Assembly: GCA_028583415.1 (NCBI GenBank)
Contig: CM053266.1
Coordinates: 3,109,217 to 3,173,216, forward strand
DNA: 64,000 nt
Direction of reading: 5' to 3'
Source: Protea cynaroides
Lineage: Eukaryota; Streptophyta; Magnoliopsida; Proteales; Proteaceae
Part shown: positions 31,912 to 45,120 of the stretch, piece by piece
Layout: every line of letters begins with the position of its first letter
Position numbering within the stretch: position 1 is the stretch's first letter
Notes under the pieces: model-generated
What the model was told of the DNA's origin: nothing
Databases searched by the model: none
Seen by the model: only the letters and a program-made list of their open reading frames with translations
Made by a program: the position numbers and the translations under genes

Positions 31912-34257
31912 TGTAAGACCCGCACGCCACGAACCTGGTCTAACCTTACATTTCGTGTCGTGACCCGTCTACATATCATGGTCGAGCCAAGTGGACCAAG
32001 TGTGTGAAGAAACCCAAGACCCAATATGAAATTTTACTCAAAAATAGTTAAAATGAGGGTAGGGTCGCATGCCTAAACAGGCAGGTCCGACCCCCCCATC
32101 GACCCCCACCATCGACCCGTGACCAGGGGTTGTTCGATTCCCCCATCGACCCCCCATCGACCCCCGGTAATCGGGAAAAACAGCACGAACCAAAAATTAA
32201 GAAACGTTCTTAATTTCAATTGGAACCTTTCCTAAACTCAATGGGACTTATTTTGGGAGGTTTTACTCTATAAATAGGACGTCCCTAAGCCTCTTTCAAT
32301 CCTTTTACAACCCTAATTGGATTAAGAGAAAGAGAAGAGAAGGAAGAGAAGAAGAAGAGAAGGAAAGTGGAGAAGAAGACCAAAGAGAAGGGATTCGGAG
32401 AAAGAAGCATACTTCTCAGGTATGGATACTATTTCCATGAATTTCTTAAGACCTTAGAGTAGATCATGAAGAGGGTATGATCTAGGAGAAAACAAAATCA
32501 TCCATCCATGGTTAGGTTTCAATGGAAACCATGGAGGAGATCATTGAAACCCTGTAGGTGAATAAAGAATAGTTCTACACCATAGAACATGTATGGAATG
32601 GACTATAAAAGGAAGCCATAGGAACCAAACATGAAAGAATGGACGAAATTTGATATTTTTGACTCAAACCATGGGGGGTCGCACCTAGGGTCGATGGAAC
32701 ATCCGACCCTAGCATCGACCCCCAGCATTCGGGAAGCCCAGGAAAGGGGTGGTCGCACCCAGGGTCGATGGAACCTCTGACCCTGGCATCGACCCCCAAT
32801 TAACAGTAGGTTTTTAAAATCAGAATTCATTCTAATTAAATTCTATCGACTTGATTAGGTCTTCTAGTGATATAATATTGATATTTAGTTGATTCTTAAA
32901 GCTTGAAAGAGGATCTACAATCAAGCAAATGTGAGGGAACAAGACCTAAACTAATTGGTTAATAACAAACTGTTTTTATTTCTTGAGTCCAATACCATGG
33001 TTGTGATATGCGTGTATGCTTGTAATGTGCATTCAACATGTCATCCAATATTTCTATTATTACTGTTCATGCATATTTAAATTTTTTGATTACAACATGA
33101 TGATGTTGATGATGGTAGGAATAGGCATGTGAATGTTTGTGTTTGGCTAGTGTACATGGTGCGGGTAGGGATGGTGTCAACCGGTACTTCGATGCCATTC
33201 TCATCGGGGTATATTGTGCCATGGTCTATTCAAGTCATGTCCACTGAGCAAGTGTTAGTGTACTTGATGCGAGTGGAGCATCAGGGGGAGGACGTGACAT
33301 TGTTGTTCAGCCTGGTCACCAGACTCTAGCTCTATCTCTACTCAAGTCTTGTCCACTAACATCGTCGTATCGCCATTACCTTAGCGGAACTAATATGTCG
33401 TATGGCATCAGGGGGGGACATGGCATTGTGGTTCAGCCTGGTCACCAGACCCTAGCTCTATCTCTATGGATGTATTGAGGGATGCTGGGGTGAGGCCTTG
33501 GATACATTGTTTGACATTAGGGTTGGTTAGTTGCGAGCCTAGTTTGCAAGCCCTCGCCAACAGGGGCTTACATGTTGCTATGGGCAACCGGTACAGCAAT
33601 GCCATTTTCATTGGGTGTATATTGTCCATGGTGGGTGCATGTGGGGCGACAGTACCATTTTCATTGGGCCTTTTCACACACTCATGTATAGAGGTGCGAC
33701 GGCTACCTATCCTTTCTATAGCACATTGCAAACTTACATACCAGACCACAGATATGAATTGAATGCATGCATATTGTTGTTGCATTGTTTTGTTTGCTCA
33801 CTGAGCCGTGATGTGTGCTCACCCTTTCGAATTCGAGTACTTTTAGTTGATGATGCAGGTACCACCGTTGAAAATTTATATGAACGCTCCTGTGTACGGG
33901 CATGTGGCGACAATGGAAGCTGAAGACTTAGTGGATATGCATGACTCCTCATGCGAGTGCAACTCATGCGTATACAAGTAGATTTTGTTTAATTTTATTA
34001 AAGACATGTCATTGATATTTATCTAATTATGTCTCAGTTGATTTAACAATAATTTGATATTTATTTATGGTTATCACAGTTAGATTCTCAGTTCATTTTC
34101 TATAAGACTTCCACTATTGTGTATTTACTCTGATTATGAATGTGGATGTATGAGGTTTAGATGACACAGATATAGCCTACTCGAGATTCTGGTTGAACCA
34201 TTGGTTTATTGATGGTTCATCACACCATTCTGAATAGTGTGGAATTGGGGTGTGACA
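31912..34257 (+). repeat. element D 3' LTR
   Basis: 2346 bp. TATAAATA at 32269-32276. The small frame at 33846-33981 has a one-base insertion. Otherwise nearly identical to the 5' LTR. Confidence 0.92.
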
Positions 34258-35093
34258 GGATTACCATAGATTTACTCTTGATCCTTTAAATCTAGGTCCA
34301 CTAGATAAAATAAATGATCGTCATTGTATTAAATTCGAAAGAAGGAAGTGAATCGCTTTTGGATAAACATTCTGATTCATACATTCCCTGACCTTTGTTG
34401 ATATTATGTTTAGTGATAAGGGAATTATTGGAAGAAAGACGATTGAATTTAGATTAGATGCTACATCCAAGAGACCTCAGATGAAGTAATGGAGAATCTA
34501 TTTTGAGATTACAGAATAGATGGATAGGAGTCATGGTCTGTAAAAGAGTGCATGAGCAAGAAGTGAGAACTATCAAGAGCGGCTAGTAAACAGTAGATAG
34601 CACTCGAGTAGAATTAAAAATGACCATATCGGTATGAAGTTGACAAGGAAGAATATTTCTAAAAGCATATCTAAGAGTGGATACAAGGATGAAGTAAAAA
34701 AAAATTACGGCATTGATAGTATTTGGATTAGCACAAGTAATACTGAGTTATGCCCAATGTCGAGTGAGATGATCAAGTAAAGACCAAAAGAGTTTGACTG
34801 AATTAATGAAACTATAAGCATATACCCTAATACTTATAGTTAAACTTGGGATATGAAGTAACAATCAGAAGATATTTTTCGATGTCTATGATAGAGAGAT
34901 CAGGATAAAGCAGCACTGATAAAAGAGGTGTAAGCTAATGAGCTTTTCGGGATATGAGATTATTAACGATAGTCTTTGAAAAATTAAGAGATAAAAGGGG
35001 ACTAAACATGCTCTTAACACCTTTAAACTAGATTTTGCTAGTTCAAGCCCTTTCAGACTAGATGTTGTATTAGGTGAGTGTCATAAACAATTT
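34258..35093 (+). other. gag-replacing spacer of C, right half
   Basis: Continues C's non-coding spacer after D. It matches F (inverted) in two parts: about 58702-59010 and 46020-46650, which flank E. No coding frame. Confidence 0.6.
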
Positions 35094-35497
35094 CTGAATT
35101 GTATGGATGGATGAAAGTTGGATGCAACCTAATTCGACTTGAGATGGCAGACTTCGATGTCATCTTGGGGATAGATTGGTTGTCTCAACACTCTACAAAG
35201 CTGTTCTGTGCATAGAAGAGGTTGTCATTTAAGAACAAAGACGACACATAATTGCCTAGGAAGTTAAAGCTTATCCTCTCTGCACTAAAGGCGAAGAGAT
35301 GCCTTGAAAAGAAAAGAGTTGGATATATGGTATTTGTGGTAGATGTTACTAAAGAAGCACCACAGAAGAAAGATATTGATGTGATGCATAAATTCCCTAA
35401 TATGTTTCCAAGAGACTTACTTGGGTTGTCACCTGACCGTATGACTGAGTTCGTTATTAACTTATTACCAAGGACGACACTTATGTCTAAGGCACCC
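35094..35497 (+). pseudogene. protease/RT linker of element C
   Basis: LIRLEMADFDVILGIDWL, LSALKAKRCLEKKRVGY, DIDVMHKFPNMFPRDLLGL and LMSKAP match the linker before RT in A and E. The protease active site itself is not recognisable. Stops are present. Cut by the solo LTR G at CACCC. Confidence 0.8.
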
Positions 35498-37831
35498 TGT
35501 AAGACCCGTATCGAACTAACCGGTCTTACCACCGTGTACCAGGTCTACCTATCATGGTCGAGCCAAGTGGACTAAGTACGTGAGGAAACCACAAGACTAG
35601 GTATGAAATCAATCCAAAAACAGTCAATTATGAGCGTGTAGTCGCATGCCTAAATAGGTGTGACCGACCCCACCTCAAAAGAGTCCAACCACACAAATTT
35701 AGGTCGTGTGGTTGGACATTTCAAAAGGTAGAGTCACGGATTCTGCGACCCCACCTCCGACTCCACAGAACCAGTCAGAAACCGAATTTAGGAAACCTTC
35801 CTAATCCGAAGGGGCTTCTTTCCTAAACTCATTAGGGCATATTATGGAGGGTTTTTCTTTATAAATAAGACGTCCCTTAACCTCTTTCATCCTTTTAGAA
35901 CTCCAATTGAAAGTGAGAGAAAGAGAAGAGAAGGAAGAGAAGGAGAATTGAAGAGGAAGACTAAGGAGGAGGAAAATTCAGAGAAAACTCTAAATCTTCA
36001 GCAAGCATAAGGTATGAACCTATTTTCCATGATTAATTAAGAGCCTAGAATAGTTCATGAGAAAGATAGGATCTAGGAGAAACCCAAATCATCCATCCAT
36101 GGATAATTTCCAAGAGAACCCATGGAGGAAATTATTGTGGACAATGGATGGTGTATAAAATTATAGTTTTGAGCCATAAAACAATCATAGGAAGGACCAT
36201 AATTATAAGCCAAAAGATCTAAACATGAATGAATGAAGTTGAGAGTGAAAGGTCGACCATAACACGTGTGGTCGCACGTGGGGTCGCATGATATCCGACC
36301 CTACAAGACATACAAGTCCGACCACATGCCCTCGGGAAGTTTCCAGGGAGGGTGTGGTCGCACGTGTGGTCGGAGTATGTCCGACCCTACCCTGCTACCC
36401 CACACCCTGTGGTCGTAGAAACTGAGACCCCAGGTGCTGCCCCACCTGCGACCCCTCAGTTTTTGTTAGTCTAAACATATGGGAATTAATTCTAATTAAA
36501 AATCTATCAACTTGTTAGGTTTTTAAGTGATCTAAGAGTGAATTATAAAGCTTGAACGAGGATCTACTATCAATCAAAGGTGAGGGGGCAATACCCAAAC
36601 TAATTGGATAATAATAAACTGTTTCTATTTATTGAGTCCAATGCCATGATTGATTCTATGCTTGTATGCATGTATTGTGCATTTCACATGTCATCCAATA
36701 TTCCTGCTATTAATGTTCATGCATATTTCATTTTTGTTTAATTATAATATGATGATGATGATGATGCTAAGAATAGGCATGTGAATGTTTGTGTGTGGTT
36801 AGTGTACTTGATGGGAGTGGGGTATCAGGGGGAGGACGTGACACTGTGGTTCATCCTGGTCACCAGACTCTAGGTCTATCTCTACTCAAGTCTTGTCCAC
36901 TAACATCGTCGTATCGCCATTACTTTAGCATAACTATTACATCGTAGGGCATCAGGGGAGGTGGTCTCGGACCGTGTAGCCTCTGACTCTATCGGGGGGC
37001 CTTAGCTCTATCTCTATGGACGTATTGAGGGACACTGGGGTGAGGCCTTGGATACACTGTTTGACATTAGGATTGGTTAGTTGTGAGCCTAGTTTGCAAG
37101 CCCTCGTCAATAGGGGCTTACGTGTTGGTATGGGTAGGGCATCAGGGGAAGTGTCATGCGGTTCGGTCCTAGCACTTTAGCTCAATCCCTATTCCATGGT
37201 GGGTGCATGTGGGACGACAATGGTGTTTGATCCATTAGGTAGCTTCACACACTCGTGTATAAAGGTGCGGTGGCCACCTATCCTTTCTATTGCACATTGC
37301 AAACTTATGAACCAGACCAAAGATATGAATTGAATGCATGCATATATTTGTTGCATTGTTTTGTTTGCTCACTGAACCGTGATATGTGCTCACCCTTTCG
37401 ACGTCGAATATTTTTAGTTGATGATGTAGGTACTACTGTAGAAGACTATATGAATGCTCTAATGTATGGACATGTTGCGGTGATGGATGCAGAAGCTGTG
37501 GTGGAGTCGTATGATTCGTTGTGCGAGTGCAACTCATGCGTCTTTGATTAGATTTATTTATTGGATTATTAAGGACATGTAATTGATTAATTTATTTTAT
37601 TTTATGTCTTAGTCATTTGAAGATAATTGAATAATTTATTTATGTTATCACTGTTAGACTCTCAGTTCATTAGTATTAAAGACTTCCGCTATTGTTTATT
37701 TACTCTGATTATGGTTGTGGATGTGTATGGTTTAAGCAAACGGACATAGCCTATTCGAGATCCTGATTGAACCGTTGGATCATAGATGGTTCATCACACC
37801 ATTCTGGTTGGTACAGAATTGGGGTGTGACA
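35498..37831 (+). mobile_element. solo LTR G with CACCC duplication
   Basis: TGTAAGACCCG...GGGTGTGACA, 2334 bp, flanked by CACCC at 35493-35497 and 37832-37836. No internal region follows: C's pol resumes at once. Formed by LTR-LTR recombination of a full element. TATAAATA at 35860-35867; motif clusters at 35690-35775 and 36270-36440; candidate intron 36580-37429. Confidence 0.92.
37417..37551 (+). CDS. conserved small LTR frame, G copy (intact)
   Basis: 44 codons plus stop with VEDYMN, the acidic middle and CECNSCVFD at the end. The acceptor here is GTAG|GT rather than GCAG|GT. Intact. Confidence 0.5.
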   Translation, partial: VDDVGTTVEDYMNALMYGHVAVMDAEAVVESYDSLCECNSCVFD

Positions 37832-38610
37832 CACCCTATAGAATAGCTCTTATAGAATTGAAGGAACTGTAGACTCAACTACAAGAGTAATTAGACTAAG
37901 GTTTAATCCAGTCCAGTATACCACCTGGGAAGCACTAGTGTGGCCCATAAAGAAGAAGGATAATAGTGTTCGTCTGTGTTTAAACTATCGAGAATTGAAA
38001 AAGTTCATGATCAATAACCGATATCCACTACCTCAGATCGATGACTTGTTTAAACAGTCGCAAGGAGCAAAGGTATTTTCTAAGATTGATCTTCGATCAA
38101 GATATCATTAGTTGAAGAATTTGGATAGCGATATTCCGAAAATAGTTTTTAAAATCAGGAATGAGCATTATGAGTCCCTGGTTATGTTATTGGATTAACC
38201 AATGCCCTTACATCTTTTATAGAACTTATGAACTGGGTATTCCATGATTTATAGGACACGTCAGTCATAGTTTTTGTAGATTATATATTGGTTTTTCCGA
38301 AGACGAAGAAAGTCCTATAATGAATTTTAGAGCAGCCTCACAACAATTGAGAAGGGAGAAGCTTTATGCTATGTCCAAGAAGTGTAAGATTTGGTTAAAC
38401 TAAGTGATCTTCTTGGGTCACATAGTATCGTCAAAAGTAATAAAGGTGGACCCTATTAAGATAGAAGTAATTGTATGGTGAGAAACACCTAAAGAACATT
38501 GCAGAGATCAGAAGTTTCTTGGGTTTAGCTAGTTTTTATAGATGATTCATAGAGGACTACTCTAGGATCGCAATACCTCTTACCAAGCTAACTAGGAAGA
38601 GAGAGGAATT
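37832..38610 (+). pseudogene. reverse transcriptase of element C
   Basis: Heavily mutated but ordered RT blocks: RYPLPRIDDLF-like, VFSKIDLRS, GLTNALTSF, FVDYILVFP in place of FIDDILVYS, FLGHIVS, RRFIEDYSRI. Numerous TAG/TGA/TAA codons and frameshifts. Confidence 0.8.
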
Positions 38611-39050
38611 TATTTGGACTGACAAGTGTGAAGAATGTTTCCACTCTAAAAGCAAGGTTGATATCAACTTCCATCTTGATCGTTCTGGCACCAGGGAAAC
38701 CTTTTACCCTATACATCGATGCTTTCGGATTGGGTCTAGGATGCGAGTTAATGCAAGGTGAACCCATGATTGCATATGCTTCAAGACAATTAAAGGAGCA
38801 TGAGGAGAATTACCCGACTCATGACTTCGAGTTAGCGATGGTGATTCATGCAATCGAGACTGGGATACATTATCTATACGGAGAAGAATTTCAGATTAAA
38901 TCGGATTACAAGAGTTTTGCTTATCGCTTCACCCAGAAAGAGTTGAACATGAAGCTAAGGAGATGGTTGAAACTCCTGAAGGACTAAGACTATGATATTC
39001 AATGTTACCCGTGCAAGGCTAATATGGTAGCTGAGGTTTTGAGCAACAAG
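38611..39050 (+). pseudogene. RNase H of element C
   Basis: An open stretch of about 119 codons with LYIDAFGLGLG, IAYASRQLKEHEENYPTHD and KSDYKSF; the first catalytic Asp block is kept but nearby residues have changed (DAS to DAF). Confidence 0.8.
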
Positions 39051-40277
39051 GAATAATGAAGCCAAAAGGAGGACCTAGTATAAAATGCTAGCTTGTATTC
39101 TGCAGCAACATATTCAGATTTGGAAGAATAGTAGCATATAATAGAAACTCATGATGATCCAATTGAGCGAGAACTTATGGAACAATAGTTCCTCGGCTGC
39201 GCTTGTGGCATTAAAGATCATTTTTGAATTGATGGATGAAGTAAAAGTAGCAATTTTGTTAGATACGTATAAGAACGATGCAAGAAGATTTAGAGAAAGA
39301 AAAACCTAACCCTGACTTACTTCGGATGCGAAAAAGGTCCTGAGATACAGAGGATGATTATGCATACCTGAAAGTGAAAAACGCTGATCATAGATACAAG
39401 ATAATGCTAAAAGCCCATTCTATTCCGTATTGGATACATCATAGAAGTACAAAATATTCCAAAACATGAAGAGATTATTTTGGTGGAAGGGAATGGAAGT
39501 AGTTATGGCTAGATGCATGTTTCAGTGATTGAATTATCAGCAAGTAAAGACTGAAAGACAAAGACCAACATGGCTTACTACAACCACTATTGGAGCTAGT
39601 CTAGAAGTGAAACTGCATTACAATGAACTATGTCACCGATTTTCCACTGACTCCCAGATCGGTTGATGCAGTTTAGGTGATTGTTGATCGCCTTATGAAG
39701 ATAGCTCATTTCATTACTATACGACCTCGGTGTGCTTTGGAACGGCTAACTAAGCTATATGTGGACAATATTGCCAGATTGAATGGTGTACCTGAAAGCA
39801 TTGTGTCTGACAAAGACCAGTGCTTTACCTTAATGTTTTGGGAAGGATTACAGAAGGCTATGGGTACAACGTTGAAGTTTATTACTGCATTCTATCCTCA
39901 GATAGATGGATAGTCAGAGCATACTATTCAGATTTTAGAAGACATGCTTTTGAGCTTGTGTCATTGATTTCAAAGGATCATGGGATGAGAAATTACCATT
40001 GATCGAGTTCGCTTATAATAACAGCTATCAAGCGACTATACAGATGTCACCCTATGAAGCACTGTATGGTAGGAAATGTCGAACTCCTTTATTTTGGAAC
40101 GAAGTTGGAGAATAGAGTATTGTTGGACCAGAGTTTGTTGAAGAGACTTGTCGAGTGGTCAACATTATCAAGGAAAGAGTCTGAACAACTCAGAACCGTC
40201 AAAAGCAATATGCAGATAATCGACATAGAGATCTTAAATTCACCATAGGTGATAAGGTATCTCTGAAAATATCTCCT
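39051..40277 (+). pseudogene. integrase of element C
   Basis: Zinc region is very worn. The core keeps VDRLMKIAHFI, LYVDNIARLNGVPESIVSDKD, GLQKAMGTTLKF and the ALYGRKCRTPLFWNE-like block. Many stops, often where relatives have CAG or TGG. Confidence 0.8.
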
Positions 40278-40634
40278 ATGCGTGGTTTGAAAAGGTTCGG
40301 ACAGAAAGGAAAGCCGTGTCCCAGATATATTGGACCTTATAAAGTTCTAGCAAGATGTAGAAAGATAGCAAATCAGTTAGCATTACCACCATCAATATCT
40401 AGTGTACATGATGTATTCCGTGTCTCACAATTGAAGAAGTACGTCAGAGATCTAACACACGTGTTAACAACGGATCCACTAGACTTGACTGAATATTTGA
40501 CGTTCGAAGTAGTAGCTTTTAAAATTACTATCCGAAAGGAGCAACGTCTTCGCAATCGCGACATTTATTACGTTAAGGTTACTTGGAGGAGCCAAAATGT
40601 GAAAGAAATTACATGGAAAGAAGAGAACGCTATG
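40278..40634 (+). pseudogene. integrase C-terminus/chromodomain of C, cut by F
   Basis: RGLKRFGQKGKPCPRYIGPYK, VHDVFRVSQLKKYV, RLRNRDIYYVKVTWRSQ and EITWKEENAM. The sequence breaks at CTATG, the target duplication of F, and resumes at 62070 with W-K-R-Y-P-Y-L-F-D-S-E-G. Confidence 0.85.
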
Positions 40635-42979
40635 TGTCACACCCCATTTCCGACTGAACCAGAAGTGTGAGTGAACCGTCACTGAACCAACGGCTCACAC
40701 TAGGATCTCAATAAGACCGTGTCCACTCATACAAACCACTGTACATAACTACCATCAGAATATAATAAATACAGCAGAAGTCTTTAAATAAAATGAACTG
40801 AGCATCTATTGATAGATTTAAATAAATATTTAATATCTAAATTCTCAAACATAAATAAATATCTTTACATCACTTTAATGTCAACCGAAAATAACTGAAA
40901 CAAATAAAGAAAAATCCTAGAGATACACGCAGAAAGGGCACTCGCATGAAGCGTCATGCTCGTCCTATCCTGCCTGCACGTCTAGAGAAGCTACGCCTCC
41001 GTACGCCGACGCGTTCATGTAGTCATCCACCGTGTAACCTGCATTAACATCTAAAAATGGTGTGTACACAAGGGTGAGCTCACAACTTAGCTCAGTAAGA
41101 CAATCAGATAATGTAACATTTATATGCATGAGTAACAATCATATTATATTATGGCCTGGTTTAAGTTTGCATTGTGCTATAGAAAAGATTGGTGGCCAGC
41201 GCACCTCTATACATGAGTGTGTGAAGCCGCCCAGTGGATCACACCACTGCCGTCCCACATGCACCCACCATGGAATAGAGATAGAGCTAAGGCTTCTGGA
41301 TCAACACCGCCATCACCTCCCCTGATGCTCTACCCATACTAGCACGTAAGCCCCTATTGGGTAGGGCATGCAAACTGGGCTCACAACTAACCAATCCTAT
41401 ATGTCATCACAGTAGGCCCTATCCCAACACAGCTCCCTACGGCATAGAGATAGAGCTAGAGTCTGGTGGCCAGGCCAGAGACCACAATGCCACGTCCTCC
41501 CTCTGATGCCCTACCCGCACCAAGCATGCTAAGACAGAACGATACGAAAGTTAGACCCTATCCCAACATAGCTCCCTACGACATAGAGATAGAGCTAGAG
41601 TCTGGTGGCCAGGCCATAGACCATAGTGCCACGTCCTCCCTCTGATGCCCTACCTGCACCAAGCATGCTAAGACAGAATACTACAAAAAGGTGCTAGTAT
41701 GAGGAATGATCCCAGACCCCAGGCCCTTTCCATTCTACATACCAACGAAAACAATCACATGCCTAACAATCACATCCTAGCATAGTGAGTATGCATGAAC
41801 AATAATAATAACTGAAAGTAAAGGATGACATGCAAGTATGCACAAACATCAATCCACAGAGTCATAGTTATTAACAACGGTTTACTGTCCATTAGATTAT
41901 TAGGGTTTAGGTCTGATTCCCTTACCTGATGCTCGTTTGATAGCTTGCTCCGCATCGCAAGGTCCAAACATGCTATCACAAAGTCCTATACAATGTTAAG
42001 ATTTAGTTAGAATAGTTTTCCTTAGGTTTCATGTTGGTCGAAAAACCAACGATATTACAAAATATATCTCACAGAGCTGATCGGTCACAGTAACGGTCGC
42101 AGCACTGTGGGGAAACCTGCGACTGGTATGGTCAGTCGGTCCCCATAGACCAGCCCCGGAAGGTACCGGTCGCAGTACCGATCGCACAGGGTGCAACCGG
42201 TATAGTCGACCGGTATGTCTCCGGAAGACCATACGTCTGGTTCTCGATTATCGTCGATCATCCCCTATTGATTATAGGGTTCCTCCTACAAATTCTAGGT
42301 CTGAGCACTGAGTTAGAGTTGTTTCCAACTCCATTCAAGTCCTAGCTTTGACGGTCTTCTTCCTAGAACTTGAATCTAGGGTTTACCGACTAGATTAGGG
42401 TTTGTCGGCAAAAATAGGATTTATCGACAAAATAGGATTTTAGATCAATACCTGCTTTGCATGGTATTGATCAAAGCAACCTAACCATCCTAGAGTCATA
42501 ATCCTAGAGTCATAATGTAAAAGAAGGTGTAAGCACTCACCGTCGACTGGCGGTAAGGAGTTCTTCGTCGAACGACAATATCGGCTCTTCCTAGCTTCTC
42601 CTCCTTCTTCAGCCTCTTTCTCCTTTCTAAGGTTTGTGAGGATCAATGGAAGGGATTCTAGGAGGTTTAGAGGGGTTTATATAGGCTAGTTTTAGGTTTA
42701 GGAAGCCTCCTAGGATTAGGAAAGTCCTAGGGTTCGGAATTTGGAAAGTAGGACCCCCAGAGATCCGGTTCCGGATCTTCGTAGTCTGCTGCGTAGCCTA
42801 TACCGGTCGACCGGTACAAGACCAGTACCATCGACCGATATGAATAAAATTCATACTTAAATGGTCCGTTTCATACCTGTTTGTCATCTGCTCATCCCGT
42901 CTGGCCCGGTGATGATTGGAAGACCTGTTACGAAATGAATTTAAGGTTTAGATCAGGTTCATGGAGTACGGGTCTTACA
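40635..42979 (-). repeat. element F 3' LTR (left)
   Basis: Plus-strand edges TGTCACACCCC...GGGTCTTACA. Minus-strand TATATAAA near 42677-42684. Motif clusters use the ACCGGTCGACCGGT form (42080-42230 and 42790-42845). Candidate intron 41039-41925 with donor CAG|GTAAGG. The small frame at 40917-41051 has an in-frame TAG. Confidence 0.92.
41417..41694. repeat. 139-bp tandem duplication in F LTR (left copy)
   Basis: Two units start at 41417 and 41556 with CCCTATCCCAACA and contain the AGAGATAGAGCTAGAGTCTGG block that recurs in all the LTR families. Confidence 0.8.
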
Positions 42980-43080
42980 ACTCCCCCACCCTTAAAAGAA
43001 ATTTCATCCCCGAAATTTGCATGTAGGTTTCACAACTCTCCCACCCTTAAAATAAATTTTGGCCTTGAAATTTGAACGTA
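42980..43080 (-). repeat. doubled PPT/LTR junction in element F
   Basis: Read on the minus strand: ...AAATTTATTTTAAGGGTGGG AGAG then the stub TTGTGAAACCTACATG, then AAATTTCTTTTAAGGGTGGG GGAG then the real 3' LTR. This is the arrangement of D. Confidence 0.75.
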
Positions 43081-44110
43081 CCTTGGTCATCGAAAAGGTT
43101 AGGGTATTCCTTTCTCATTGCGTTCTCTTCCTCCCAAGTAATTTCTTTCACATCTTGGCTTTTCCAATGTACTTTGACGTAATGGATATCCTTTCTTCAA
43201 AGGTGTTGTACTTTTTGGCTTGTGAGCATCACAGGTACAACTTCAAACGTCAAGTCCTCTGTCAAGTCTGGTGGGTCTGCTGTCAAGATGTGCGATAGAT
43301 CCCTGACGTACTTCTTCAATAAAGATACATGAAACACGTCATGAACGCTTGACGTGGATTGTGGTAGAGCTAGTTGATATGCCACATTACCACGTCTGGT
43401 CAATTTCTCGTATGGTCCCACGTACCTGGGGCATAGCTTTCCCTTCTTACCAAACCGTTTCATATCTCGCACAGGTGATATCTTCAAGAATACCTTGTCA
43501 CTCACTGCAAACTCCAGATCTCGACGTCGGTTATCCGCATAGTGCTTCTGTCGAACTTGAGCTGTCTTCACTCTTTCCTTGATCTGATCAATCACTCGAC
43601 AAGTTTCTTCGACAAACTCCGGTCCTACAATTCTTCTTTCTCCCACCTCATTCCATAATAGAGGTGTACGACATTTCTTCCCATAGAGTGCCGCATATGG
43701 CACCATCTGAATTGTAGCCTGGTAGCTATTGTTATAAGCGAACTCGATGAGCGATAGCTTTTCGTCCCAAGCTCCTTTGAAATCTAGGGCACAAGCTCGG
43801 AGCATATCTTCTAAAATTTGAATAGTTCGTTCTGACTGCCCGTCCGTCTGAGGGTGAAAAGCTGTACTAAACTTTAACTTGGTTCCCATAGCTTTCTGTA
43901 ATCCTTCCCAGAACTTTGATGTAAAATGGGGATCCCTGTCAGATACTATACTCTCTGGGACGCCATAAAGTCTGACTATATTATCTACATATAGCTTGCC
44001 AGCTTCTCCATGGTATACTGAGGTCTGACTGCAATGAATCGAGCTATCTTGGTAAGTCGATCGACTATAACCCATACTGCATCCACTGACCTTGTGTCAA
44101 GGGTAGGCCA
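43081..44110 (-). pseudogene. integrase core and chromodomain of element F
   Basis: Open for 292 codons: VSDRDPHFTSKFWEGL, FHPQTDGQSERTIQILEDML, the catalytic-Glu region, CRTPLLWNEVGERR, FGKKGKLCPRYVGPYE, SSVHDVFHVSLLKKYV. The chromodomain end is damaged below 43197. The best-kept integrase in the window. Residue repeats QPLALP are as in A and E. Confidence 0.87.
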
Positions 44111-44720
44111 GTGACAAAATCCATTGTGATGCAATCCCACTTCTATGCAGGTTCCGGTAATGGTTATAGCAAACCTACGGGTCTCTACCTTTCTGCTTTA
44201 ACTTGCTGGCAATTCAGACATTGGAATATGAAACGAGCTATATCTGCTTTCATATCCCTCTACCAATATAATCTTCTTAAATCATGGTACATTTTGGTGC
44301 TTCCTGGATGTACCGAATATGGAGTGTAATGAACTTCTGTCATAACTCTATCTCTGATATTGGAGTCCTCACTCTCAGGTATGTATAATCGTCCACGATA
44401 CCTGAGTACCCTGTCTGAATCCAAGGTGAAGTCAGGATTACTTTTACCCTTCTCCAGGTCTTCTTGCACAGTCTTGAGATGTGGATCCTGTAGGATTGCT
44501 ACTTTGACTTCATCTATTAGATCCGATGAGATCTTCAGAGCTATGAACATCAATGTGAACTTATGAATTAAGCCCTGTTCCACTAGATCTCTTGCAGTCT
44601 CTAATATGTTCTCTTCATCATTTTCTATTGAGCTTGAGGCTGCAGCACACAATGCAACATTTGTACTTGGTCCTGCCTCAGGTTTCAATGCCCACTTTCT
44701 GCTTAAGGCATCAGCCATAA
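44111..44720 (-). pseudogene. integrase N-terminal (zinc) region of F
   Basis: Open for 152 codons, with RDRVMTEVHYTPYSVHPGST and MYHDLRRLYW of the HHCC domain. The CLNCQ half and start of the core (44111-44259) are frameshifted. Confidence 0.83.
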
Positions 44721-45098
44721 CATTTGCCTTACCGGATGGTACTGAATGTCACAATCATAATCTTTTAATAATTCCAGCCATCTCCTCTGTCTCATATTCA
44801 GGTCCTTCTGAGTGAAAAGATAGATTAAGCTCTTGTGATCTGACTTAATCTGAAACTTTTCACCATAAAGGTAGTGTCTCCAAGTCTTGATTGCATGTAT
44901 AACCACTACTAACTCCAAATCATGTGTAGGATAATTCTTCTCATGCTCTTTCAATTGTCTTGATGCGTAGGAAATCACCTGTTCTCCTTGCATCAATACA
45001 CATCCAAGACCCAACCCTGAGGCATCCATATATAGGGTAAACGGTAAGCCTGGTGCTGGGATGGTCAAGATAGGTGCAAAGACTAGTCTTGACTTCAA
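44703..45098 (-). pseudogene. RNase H of element F
   Basis: MDASGLGLGCVLMQGEQVIS, THDLELVVVIHAIKTWRHYL, KSDHKSLIYLF. Asp, Glu and Asp landmarks are kept. A one-base loss near 44730 shifts the end into the next frame. Confidence 0.87.
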
Positions 45099-45120
45099 AG
45101 TCTGAAAGCATTTCTCGCAC

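Larger units (their letters stand above)
24753..34257 (+). mobile_element. element D: complete ends, RT/RNase H deleted
   Basis: TG...CA ends flanked by GGATT at 24748-24752 and 34258-34262. A related, unoccupied site with a single GGATT occurs in F (minus strand, 59005-59009), confirming the insertion. The LTRs differ at 4 of the first ~153 positions. It carries gag, part of protease, integrase and chromodomain remnants, but no RT or RNase H, so its last movement probably needed enzymes supplied by another element. Confidence 0.9.

Noticed and set aside
42440..42646. 68-codon minus-strand frame ending at the donor-like AAGCAG|GTATTG in the F LTR, as first coding exon
   Set aside because: The ATG is not kept in F's other LTR, other families have a purine-rich leader without ATG there, and the phase does not join the downstream small frame.
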